Positions 6,139-12,479 of a DNA stretch of 12,479 nt are shown here, in pieces. This stretch comes from Alphaproteobacteria bacterium (GTDB lineage: Bacteria > Pseudomonadota > Alphaproteobacteria > Rhizobiales > Aestuariivirgaceae). The translations under genes and the position numbers were made by a program. The stretch's first letter is position 1. Every line of letters starts with the position of its first letter. The DNA lies in NCBI GenBank assembly GCA_026400595.1, contig JAPLOT010000316.1, positions 1 through 12,479 on the forward strand. The letters are read 5' to 3'. Under the pieces are notes generated by a model, which was not told where the DNA came from, did not search any database, and saw only the letters and a program-made list of their open reading frames with translations.

Positions 6139-7386
6139 ATGGAGCCGCGCGTAGTACTGCGTGAACTTTTCGATGCGGCGGTCAAGGCCGCCGATCCGGC
6201 GGCCGCCGTGGCGGCGCATCTGCCGCAGCCGCCCAAGGGGCGCACCGTGGTGATCGGTGCCGGCAAGGCCGCCATTCCCATGGCCGCAGCTCTCGAACAG
6301 AACTGGCGCGGCCCTCTCGAAGGCTTCGTGGTTGCACCGCATGGCTATCGGCATGAACTGACGCGGATCGGGGTGCACTTCGCCAGCCATCCCGTTCCGG
6401 ATGACGCGAGCCTTGCCGCGGCCGATCGCGCCTTGGCACTCGCCAGCACGCTCGGACCGGATGACCTGCTGATCGCTCTCATCTCCGGCGGCGGCTCGGC
6501 GCTGATGTCAAAGCCGGTCCGGGGCATCGATCTGATGGAGAAGCTGGACCTGGTGCGGGCGCTGCTGAAGTGCGGCGCCAGTATTGCCGAACTCAACTGC
6601 GTGCGAAAGCAGGTCTCCGGCGTGAAAGGCGGGCGTCTGGCAAAGGCGGCCGGTCGGGCACGCCTCCACACGCTGGTGGTGTCGGACGTGCCCGGCGATG
6701 ATCCCGCCATTGTCGCCTCCGGGCCCACGGTGGCAGATCCCACCCGCAAGCGCGATGCCCTGGAGATCCTGAATCGCTACAGAATCGTCATCCCGGCGGC
6801 GGTGAAGGCCTGGCTTGAAGGACCGGACGATGATCGCAGCCTGGCCGAGGCGGATCGCGAGGTGCATGTCGTGGTCTCGCCGCATGAGTCCTTCCGCGCG
6901 GCGCGCCGCAGGGCCGAGGCGCTGGGCTTGCAGGTGCTCTATCTCGGCGACCGGATCGAGGGCGAATCCCGCGATGTCGCCAAAGTGCACGCAGGCATTG
7001 CGATGGAGATTGCGCAATACCGTCAGCCGGTGGCGCCGCCTTGTGTCATTCTCTCGGGCGGCGAGACAAGTGTCACCGTGCGTGGCAAGGGCCGTGGCGG
7101 CCGCAATGTGGAGTTCGTGCTGGCCCTGGCCATTTCGCTGGCGGGGGAGCGGAAGATCCAAGCGCTGGCGGCCGATACCGATGGCATCGACGGCATGGAG
7201 CCGACGGCGGGGGCCTTCATCGATCCGCACAGCCTGGACCGTGCCAGGGCCAGGGGTCTTGATCCGATCGCCTTTCTCGAAGGCAACGACGCGCACAGCT
7301 TCTTCGAAGCGCTGGGCGACCAGCTTGTCACCGGTCCGACCCACACCAACGTGAACGACTTCCGCGCCATACTCGTGGCACCATGA
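6139..7386 (+). CDS. gckA: Glycerate 2-kinase, MOFRL family (GckA/TtuD type)
   Basis: Phosphorylates D-glycerate to 2-phosphoglycerate with ATP in the cytoplasm. It is often annotated as hydroxypyruvate reductase because of the older ttuD name. The 415-residue length is normal. The N-terminal DUF4147-type domain has GAGKA (40-44, Lys43), SGGGSAL (116-122), NCVRKQVSGVKGGRLA (153-168) and SDVPGDDPAIVASGPT (182-197). The C-terminal MOFRL domain has SGGETSV (306-312), GKGRGGRN (316-323) and DTDGIDG (346-352). The frame is open upstream to an ATG at 6058, but family length and GGGA at 6130-6133 favour 6139. The stop overlaps the ATG of the LysR gene by four bases, implying translational coupling. 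With purine-catabolism genes downstream, a likely role is the last step from glyoxylate through tartronate semialdehyde and glycerate to central metabolism; other sources of glycerate are equally possible. Confidence 0.92.
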   Translation: MEPRVVLRELFDAAVKAADPAAAVAAHLPQPPKGRTVVIGAGKAAIPMAAALEQNWRGPLEGFVVAPHGYRHELTRIGVHFASHPVPDDASLAAADRALALASTLGPDDLLIALISGGGSALMSKPVRGIDLMEKLDLVRALLKCGASIAELNCVRKQVSGVKGGRLAKAAGRARLHTLVVSDVPGDDPAIVASGPTVADPTRKRDALEILNRYRIVIPAAVKAWLEGPDDDRSLAEADREVHVVVSPHESFRAARRRAEALGLQVLYLGDRIEGESRDVAKVHAGIAMEIAQYRQPVAPPCVILSGGETSVTVRGKGRGGRNVEFVLALAISLAGERKIQALAADTDGIDGMEPTAGAFIDPHSLDRARARGLDPIAFLEGNDAHSFFEALGDQLVTGPTHTNVNDFRAILVAP

Positions 7387-8303
7387 AAGCGCAGCCGCCG
7401 CTCATCGCCACGGCCTGCCGTTACTTCATGGTTGTGGCAGAGACAGGTTCGGTGAGAGCGGCGGCCCGCCATCTCAATGTCGCCGCGTCCGCCATCAGCC
7501 GCCAGCTCATCCTTCTCGAGGAACAGTTGGGTCATTCGCTGTTCGACCGCAGCGGGCGCAGCCTGTCGCTGTCGCCTGCGGGTGATGTCCTGCTGCGTGG
7601 CCTGCGCGGCCTCTCCCAGGGCACCGAGGCCACGCTTGACCAGCTCGATGCGTTGAAGGGCCTGAAGCGCGGCACGGTGCGGGTGGCGACGGTCGAAAGC
7701 ATCTCGGTCTCGATCCTGCCCGATCTTCTGCTGGCCTTCGCCAGGCACTATCCTGGCATCCAGGTGACCGTGACCGTGGCGGGATCGGACGCCGTGACGG
7801 GATTGGTCCGCGACGTCCATGCCGACCTCGGCTTCACTTTCAACCCGTCCTCGCTGGAGGGGCTGGAGGCCATCGCCGTACGCGACATGCACCTCGGCGC
7901 CGTCATGGCGCCTTCCCATCCACTGGCGGGAGCAAAGAACCTCACGCTGGCGCAATGCCTCGCGCACCCCATCGCCTGGCCGTCGCCCGGCCTCAGCTTG
8001 CGGGCTGCGCTTGACAAGATCCCGGGCACCCGCGGCCTGCGGCCTGCCTTCGAGTGCAATTCGCTCCGCCTCATGGCATCGCTGGCGCGTCACGGCAGCT
8101 GCGTCGCCTTCCAGACGCCAATCGGGATCGAGCAGGAGATGGCGGAGGGAAAGCTGGTCTGGATTCCGCTCAGCGACAAGCGTTTGCCGCTGGACCGCCT
8201 CATGCTGGTACGCCGCCGCGGCCCCAGGGGCCGGGTTGCCGCCGATGCCTTTGCGGGACTGGTGCGCGAGCATTTCCCGGGCCAGGGAAAAGTGCGAGGA
8301 TAG
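7383..8303 (+). CDS. LysR-type transcriptional regulator
   Basis: DNA-binding regulator of 306 residues with the LysR plan. A winged helix-turn-helix lies at about residues 8-68: ARHLNVAASAISRQLILLEE carries the recognition helix, and LFDRSGRSLSLSPAG is the usual wing region. A linker helix is followed by a periplasmic-binding-protein-like effector domain (about 95-300) beginning GTVRVATVESIS. The ATG overlaps the glycerate kinase stop as ATGA (7383-7386), so the two are co-transcribed and probably translationally coupled. It is unusual in not being divergent from a target gene. Its most likely targets are its own operon and the uraH-xdhAB genes, which start 118 bases after its stop behind an AT-rich stretch; this is inferred from position only. 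The effector is unknown; urate, glyoxylate or glycerate are guesses from context. Confidence 0.92.
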   Translation: MKAQPPLIATACRYFMVVAETGSVRAAARHLNVAASAISRQLILLEEQLGHSLFDRSGRSLSLSPAGDVLLRGLRGLSQGTEATLDQLDALKGLKRGTVRVATVESISVSILPDLLLAFARHYPGIQVTVTVAGSDAVTGLVRDVHADLGFTFNPSSLEGLEAIAVRDMHLGAVMAPSHPLAGAKNLTLAQCLAHPIAWPSPGLSLRAALDKIPGTRGLRPAFECNSLRLMASLARHGSCVAFQTPIGIEQEMAEGKLVWIPLSDKRLPLDRLMLVRRRGPRGRVAADAFAGLVREHFPGQGKVRG

Positions 8304-8421
8304 CGTACAGTCCGTAGCAATTATTCTTCTATTTCGCACAGACAGACGGTGTTATCATTTTTCCCAGAAGCGGCAGCAGAACCGCGGGTACCGGAATGGG
8401 CAGGGGAGTTCAGGAAGCGCG
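8304..8421 (+). promoter_or_regulatory. Probable promoter region of the uraH-xdhAB operon
   Basis: The gap between lysR and uraH contains the most AT-rich island of the right half of the window (about 8318-8362), in strong contrast with the flanking coding DNA. A -10-like TATCAT sits at 8353-8358, but no good -35 is found at the right distance, so an activator-dependent promoter is plausible. CAGACAGAC at 8338-8346 is a small tandem repeat. I see no clear T-N11-A dyad for a LysR protein and no transcription terminator after lysR, so read-through from upstream is also possible. Confidence 0.4.
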
Positions 8422-8772
8422 ATGGGGCGGCTGACCACGCATGTTCTCGACACGGCCTCGGGCAAGCCCGCGGCGGGTCTGAAGATCGAACTCTACATGC
8501 TCGACGGCGGGACGGTCTATCTCAAGACCATCCACACCAATTCCGACGGCCGCGCCGACGGGCCGCTGCTCGAAGGCACGGAATTGGCCCGCGGCCATTA
8601 TGAACTCCGCTTTCACGCCGGCGACTATCTGCGCCGTGCCGGAGCCGACCTGCCCGAGCCGGCTTTCCTCGATGTCATTCCGATCCGTTTCGGAATAGCG
8701 GACCCGAGCCAGCACTACCACGTCCCGCTTTTGCTGTCGCCCTACGGTTATTCCACCTATCGCGGCAGCTGA
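8422..8772 (+). CDS. uraH: 5-hydroxyisourate hydrolase (transthyretin-related)
   Basis: Hydrolyses 5-hydroxyisourate, the product of urate oxidation, to OHCU on the way to S-allantoin. The protein has 116 residues, the normal length for bacterial HIU hydrolases without a signal peptide. All family landmarks are present: His7 in LTTHVLD, Arg44 in SDGRADGPL, His100 in HYHVPLLLSPYGYSTYRGS, and the C-terminal YRGS tetrapeptide (113-116) that separates true hydrolases from vertebrate transthyretin. The start at 8422 fits the family N-terminus and has AGGA (8412-8415) 6 bases upstream; a longer frame reaches back into the regulator gene but is out of frame with it. The stop is 3 bases before the xdhA ATG, so the genes form one operon. 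Urate oxidase and OHCU decarboxylase are not in the window. The product is probably cytoplasmic. Confidence 0.95.
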   Translation: MGRLTTHVLDTASGKPAAGLKIELYMLDGGTVYLKTIHTNSDGRADGPLLEGTELARGHYELRFHAGDYLRRAGADLPEPAFLDVIPIRFGIADPSQHYHVPLLLSPYGYSTYRGS

Positions 8773-8775
8773 CCC

Positions 8776-10248
8776 ATGGCCTCGCGCAGCGCCATACGCT
8801 TCCTTCGCCGCGGCCAGGTGGTCTCGCTCGAAAACGTGCCGCCCATGCGCACGGTTCTCGACTATCTCCGGCTTGAGGAGAAGTCGCGCGGCACCAAGGA
8901 GGGCTGCAACGAAGGCGACTGTGGCGCCTGCACGGTGACCCTCGGCAGTCTGCGTGACGGGAATGTCGTCTATGAACCCGTGAATGCCTGCATTCTGCTG
9001 ATGGGCCAGATCGACGGCAAGGAACTCGTCACCGTCGATGATCTTGCAGAAGATGGAACATTGCATCCGGTGCAGAAGGCGATGGTCGACCTGCACGGTT
9101 CGCAGTGCGGCTTCTGCACGCCGGGATTCATCATGTCGCTCTTCGCGCTCTACCATTCCGGCAAGGCGCCGACGCGGCAGGACATCGTCGACCAGATCGC
9201 CGGAAATCTCTGCCGCTGCACCGGTTATCGCCCCATCGTGGATGCGGCCGCCAGGGCCTGCAGCGGCACGGCGCTCGACCGCTGGGCCAGGGCCGCGGAC
9301 GAGACGGCGCGGAAGCTGGCGAAGCTGCAGGACGGAACCGATCTGTTCTGCGGATCGGCTGACAGCTTCATCGCCCGGCCGGCCAGTGCGGACTCGCTTT
9401 GCAGCCTTGCCGCCAGCAATCCTGAGGCGGCCATCGTCGCAGGTGCGACCGACGTGGGACTGTGGATCACCAAGCAGATGCGCGAGCTGCCGCGCATCAT
9501 ACTGGTCGGCGGCGTCGAAGAGCTTCACCGGATTTCGGACAAGCAGGGCAGGCTGTCGATCGGCGCCGCTGCGACCTATGCGGAAGCGCAGGCGCAACTC
9601 GAAGGGCTTCACCCTGATATCGGAGAGGTCTTGCGCCGCATCGGATCGCGCCAGGTGCGTGCCTCCGGCACCGTCGGCGGCAATATCGCCAATGGTTCGC
9701 CCATTGGCGACATGCCGCCCATGCTGATCGCGCTCGATGCAACATTGCATCTGCGCCATGGCTCCGACGTCCGCAGCCTGCCGCTCGAATCCTTCTTCGT
9801 CGGCTATGGCAAGCAGGATCGGAAGCCCGGCGAGCTGGTGTGGCGCATCGACGTGCCGAAGCTGGCCGCCGACCAGGTGTTCCGCGCCTACAAGATATCC
9901 AAGCGTTTCGACCAGGATATCTCCGCCGTGATGGCGGCGTTCCGGTTCACGCTCGATGGCCGGCGCGTGATGCAGGCCCGCGTCGCCCTCGGCGGCATGG
10001 CTGCGACGCCGAAGCGCGGACCGCGGGCGGAGGCGATGCTGCAGGGCGTGTCGCTCGACGATCCGCCCTCTTGGGATCGCGCCATCTCCGCGCTGGCCGA
10101 GGACTTCCAGCCGATCTCCGACATGCGGGCCTCCGCCGACTATCGCATGAACGTCGCGCAAGGATTGCTCGGCAAGGCGCTGATCGAAATTGCCGGTGCG
10201 GATGCCGGCACCACACGCATTCTCAAGCCCTTGTCGGAGCCTGCCTGA
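8776..10248 (+). CDS. xdhA: Xanthine dehydrogenase, iron-sulfur and FAD subunit
   Basis: Small subunit of the split bacterial xanthine dehydrogenase, 490 residues. It carries electrons from the molybdenum subunit through two [2Fe-2S] clusters to FAD and NAD+. Residues 1-85 hold the ferredoxin-type cluster with Cys44, 49, 52 (CNEGDCGAC) and Cys72. Residues 86-165 hold the second cluster with Cys111 and 114 (CGFC) and Cys146 and 148 (CRC). The FAD domain follows, with IVAGATDVGLW (220-230) and TVGGNIANGSPIGD (299-312). A CO-dehydrogenase flavoprotein C-terminal domain occupies about 375-480. All eight cluster cysteines are present. The start is 3 bases after the uraH stop, and no clear Shine-Dalgarno sequence is seen, which suggests re-initiation after uraH. 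The last base of its TGA stop is the first base of the xdhB start (TGATG). The order uraH-xdhA-xdhB supports a role in purine catabolism. Confidence 0.96.
   Translation: MASRSAIRFLRRGQVVSLENVPPMRTVLDYLRLEEKSRGTKEGCNEGDCGACTVTLGSLRDGNVVYEPVNACILLMGQIDGKELVTVDDLAEDGTLHPVQKAMVDLHGSQCGFCTPGFIMSLFALYHSGKAPTRQDIVDQIAGNLCRCTGYRPIVDAAARACSGTALDRWARAADETARKLAKLQDGTDLFCGSADSFIARPASADSLCSLAASNPEAAIVAGATDVGLWITKQMRELPRIILVGGVEELHRISDKQGRLSIGAAATYAEAQAQLEGLHPDIGEVLRRIGSRQVRASGTVGGNIANGSPIGDMPPMLIALDATLHLRHGSDVRSLPLESFFVGYGKQDRKPGELVWRIDVPKLAADQVFRAYKISKRFDQDISAVMAAFRFTLDGRRVMQARVALGGMAATPKRGPRAEAMLQGVSLDDPPSWDRAISALAEDFQPISDMRASADYRMNVAQGLLGKALIEIAGADAGTTRILKPLSEPA
10236..10239 (+). promoter_or_regulatory. 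Ribosome binding site of xdhB
   Basis: GGAG lies 8 bases before the ATG at 10248, inside the end of xdhA. Together with the TGATG overlap it fixes the start of xdhB and points to coupled, roughly balanced synthesis of the two subunits. Confidence 0.6.
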
Positions 10249-12479
10249 TGGCCGTTGCCCGCAAGACCTTTCTCACGCAGAGCGTCGGCAAGTCCATCCG
10301 TCACGACAGCGCGGTTCTTCATGTGCAGGGCAGCGCCACCTATGTCGACGACATCCGGGAGCCGGATGGCACGGTGCATGTCTATCCCGGTTATGCCCGC
10401 GACGCCGCCTGTGGCCGCATCGTGGCCGCGGATCTTGAGGCCGTCAGGGCGGCACCGGGCGTCATCGCGGTCCTGACGGCAGATGATATCCCCGGCGTGA
10501 ACGACTGCAGTCCCTCGGTCGGCGGCGACCCGATCCTGGCGGACGGTCAGATTGCCTATCACGGGCAGCCGGTCTTCGCCGTGGTCGCCGAGACGCGCGA
10601 GGCCGCCCGCCGCGCCAGCCGGCTTGCGCGGATCGAGATCGCCGTCGAAACGCCCGCCGTGACGGTCGAGGATGCCGTGGCGAGAAAGACCAGGGATGTT
10701 GGCGAACCCTATGCCTTCGCGCGCCGCGACGTGAAGCTGGCCTTGAGAAATGCGGCGAGCACCCTCACGGAGTCCTTCCGCATCGGCGGCCAGGAGCATT
10801 TCTATCTTGAGGGCCAGGTCAGCATCGCGCTTCCCGAAGAGCATGACGCGATGACCGTTCTTGTCTCCACCCAGCATCCCACCGAGGTGCAGCATCTCGT
10901 CGCCCGCATGCTCGGCATTGCCGATGCGCAGGTGACCTGCGAATGCCGCCGCATGGGCGGAGCCTTCGGCGGCAAGGAGAGCCAGGCTGCTCAATGGGCA
11001 TGCCTGGCGGCGCTGGCCGCGCACAGGACGGGCCGCCCGGCCAAGTGCCGGCTGGATCGTGACGACGACATGATCATGACCGGAAAGCGCCACGACTTTC
11101 GCGTCGACTACACGGCGGGCTTCGACCGCAAAGGCAGGCTCGCCGGCGTCGACGTGGATTTTCTTGCCCGCTGCGGACATTCGGCAGACCTCAGCAATGC
11201 GATCTGCGACCGCGCCATGTTCCATGCGGACAACACCTACTTCTATCCAGCTCTGCGCATCGCGACCCGAAGACTCAGGACCCATACGGTCTCCAACACC
11301 GCCTTCCGCGGTTTTGGCGGCCCGCAAGGCATGATCTTCGCCGAGCGGATGATGGAGGCGATCGCCATCCGTACCGGCCAGGATGCGCTCGATGTGCGCA
11401 AGGCCAATCTCTATCGCGATGGCAGGGACATCACGCCCTATGGCATGAAGATCGAGGACAACATCGCTCTCGATGTCATCGAGCAGCTCGAGGCATCATC
11501 GGACTACCGGGAGCGCCGCCGCCGGATCGAAGCCTTCAACGCGGAAAGCCCGATCCTGAAGAAGGGCCTGTCGCTGACGCCGGTGAAGTTCGGTATTTCT
11601 TTCACCCTTACGCATCTCAATCAGGCAGGCGCGCTGGTGCATGTCTACACCGACGGGTCGGTGCATCTGAACCATGGCGGCACCGAAATGGGGCAGGGGC
11701 TCTACACCAAGGTGGCGCAGGTTGTGGCCGAGGAATTCGGTATTGATTCATCGAGCGTACGCATCACCGCGACGACGACCGCAAAGGTGCCCAATACCTC
11801 AGCGACGGCGGCATCCTCCGGTGCCGATCTCAATGGCATGGCGGCAAAGCAGGCGGCTTCCATCATTCGCCAGCGCCTCACCGAATTCGCGGCGAAGGCC
11901 TGGAAGGTGCCCAAGTCGCGCATCCGCTTCGGGAATGGCCAGGTCATCATCGGCAACCACAGCGTCGCCTTCGGCGAACTTGCGAAGAAGGCGCATCTGG
12001 CCCGCATCTCGATGTCGTCCACGGGCTTCTATGCGACGCCGAAGGTGGCCTGGGACCGTGCCAGGGGCAAGGGCCGGCCCTTCTTCTACTTCGCCTATGG
12101 TGCAGCCTGCTCGGAAGTGACCATTGATACGCTGACCGGCGAGATGCGGGTGGATCGCGCCGACATCCTTCATGACGTCGGGCGCTCGCTCAATCCCGCG
12201 CTCGACATCGGCCAGGTGGAGGGCGGCTTCGTGCAGGGCATGGGCTGGCTCACCACCGAAGAGCTGGTCTTCGATTCGCAGGGGCGGCTTCGTACCCACG
12301 CGCCGTCCACCTACAAGATCCCCTGTGCTTCCGATGTGCCTGCCGATTTTCGCGTCAGGCTTTATGAGTCCCGGGGCAACAAGGAGGAGACCATCTACCG
12401 GTCCAAGGCCGTGGGAGAGCCTCCGCTGATGCTGGGCATTTCCGTCTGGACTGCCGTTTTTGACGCCATTGCCCGCACA
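10248..12479 (+). CDS. xdhB: Xanthine dehydrogenase, molybdopterin-binding subunit (C-terminus outside window)
   Basis: Large subunit of xanthine dehydrogenase, where hypoxanthine and xanthine are hydroxylated to urate at the molybdenum centre. The frame is open for 744 codons to the window end. Family members are near 770-780 residues, so only about 25-40 residues are missing. Active-site elements are in order: GGAFGGKE (237-244), where Glu244 matches bovine Glu802; Arg322, 78 residues later, as bovine Arg880; AFRGFGG with Phe356 as bovine Phe914; HGGTEMGQG (476-484) of the cofactor-binding region; and the catalytic base Glu724 in KAVGEPPLMLG, as bovine Glu1261. The Glu/Arg pair points to xanthine dehydrogenase rather than aldehyde or CO oxidase. 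The start overlaps the xdhA stop by one base. An xdhC maturation gene would be expected next but lies outside. Confidence 0.96.
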   Translation, partial: MAVARKTFLTQSVGKSIRHDSAVLHVQGSATYVDDIREPDGTVHVYPGYARDAACGRIVAADLEAVRAAPGVIAVLTADDIPGVNDCSPSVGGDPILADGQIAYHGQPVFAVVAETREAARRASRLARIEIAVETPAVTVEDAVARKTRDVGEPYAFARRDVKLALRNAASTLTESFRIGGQEHFYLEGQVSIALPEEHDAMTVLVSTQHPTEVQHLVARMLGIADAQVTCECRRMGGAFGGKESQAAQWACLAALAAHRTGRPAKCRLDRDDDMIMTGKRHDFRVDYTAGFDRKGRLAGVDVDFLARCGHSADLSNAICDRAMFHADNTYFYPALRIATRRLRTHTVSNTAFRGFGGPQGMIFAERMMEAIAIRTGQDALDVRKANLYRDGRDITPYGMKIEDNIALDVIEQLEASSDYRERRRRIEAFNAESPILKKGLSLTPVKFGISFTLTHLNQAGALVHVYTDGSVHLNHGGTEMGQGLYTKVAQVVAEEFGIDSSSVRITATTTAKVPNTSATAASSGADLNGMAAKQAASIIRQRLTEFAAKAWKVPKSRIRFGNGQVIIGNHSVAFGELAKKAHLARISMSSTGFYATPKVAWDRARGKGRPFFYFAYGAACSEVTIDTLTGEMRVDRADILHDVGRSLNPALDIGQVEGGFVQGMGWLTTEELVFDSQGRLRTHAPSTYKIPCASDVPADFRVRLYESRGNKEETIYRSKAVGEPPLMLGISVWTAVFDAIART

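Noticed and set aside
8410..10161. 583-codon open frame on the minus strand opposite uraH and xdhA
   Set aside because: The plus strand carries all eight iron-sulfur cysteines and FAD motifs of xdhA. The antisense product is Arg/His/Ala-rich without domain character.
10140..11327. 395-codon open frame on the minus strand opposite xdhB
   Set aside because: The plus-strand xdhB frame is continuous with conserved active-site residues. The antisense frame reflects GC bias at third codon positions.
1..12479. Mobile elements, CRISPR arrays, tRNA genes or a defence island
   Set aside because: No transposase or integrase motifs, regularly spaced repeats, terminal inverted repeats or cloverleaf-like sequence were seen, and base composition is even across the window.

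Overview
The window looks like chromosomal DNA of an alphaproteobacterium, probably from the Hyphomicrobiales (Rhizobiales). It is uniformly GC-rich and densely packed with genes. Its xanthine dehydrogenase is the split two-subunit XdhA/XdhB type, its glutamyl-tRNA synthetase has the N-terminal signature of the second alphaproteobacterial paralogue, and its glycerate kinase is of the MOFRL family. The taxonomic call rests on protein character and gene content only. I see no tRNA, rRNA, CRISPR array, transposase or phage gene.

Positions 1-5175 form a housekeeping and miscellaneous block. It starts with the N-terminal third or less of gltX (minus, cut by the window edge). A divergent aldo/keto reductase (482-1471, plus) follows. 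Convergent with it is nadE (3100-1476, minus), the glutamine-dependent NAD+ synthetase, which carries a one-base frameshift near 1752. Divergent from nadE are a ketopantoate-reductase-family gene (3306-4283) and, 20 bases downstream, a YpfJ-type zinc metallopeptidase (from 4304). The metallopeptidase has lost an internal piece, so its conserved C-terminus (5053-5175) now lies in another frame.

Positions 5176-6138 hold a universal stress protein (plus) and a convergent 80-residue single-pass membrane protein of unknown function (minus). A strong hairpin lies between their ends, inside the tail of the small gene.

Positions 6139-12479 form the most coherent block, all on the plus strand: glycerate 2-kinase (gckA type), a LysR regulator whose start codon overlaps the kinase stop, then after an AT-rich gap uraH (5-hydroxyisourate hydrolase), xdhA and xdhB (cut by the window end). 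XDH turns hypoxanthine and xanthine into urate. UraH hydrolyses the product of urate oxidation. Later steps of purine breakdown give glyoxylate, which can pass through tartronate semialdehyde to glycerate, the kinase substrate. The block therefore holds both ends of a purine-to-central-carbon route. The LysR protein is a plausible regulator, but that is inference.

I found no new defence, mobile or biosynthetic system. The most notable features are the two gene disruptions within 3.5 kb, a G9 tract in the metallopeptidase gene, and small repeat structures in two divergent promoter regions.
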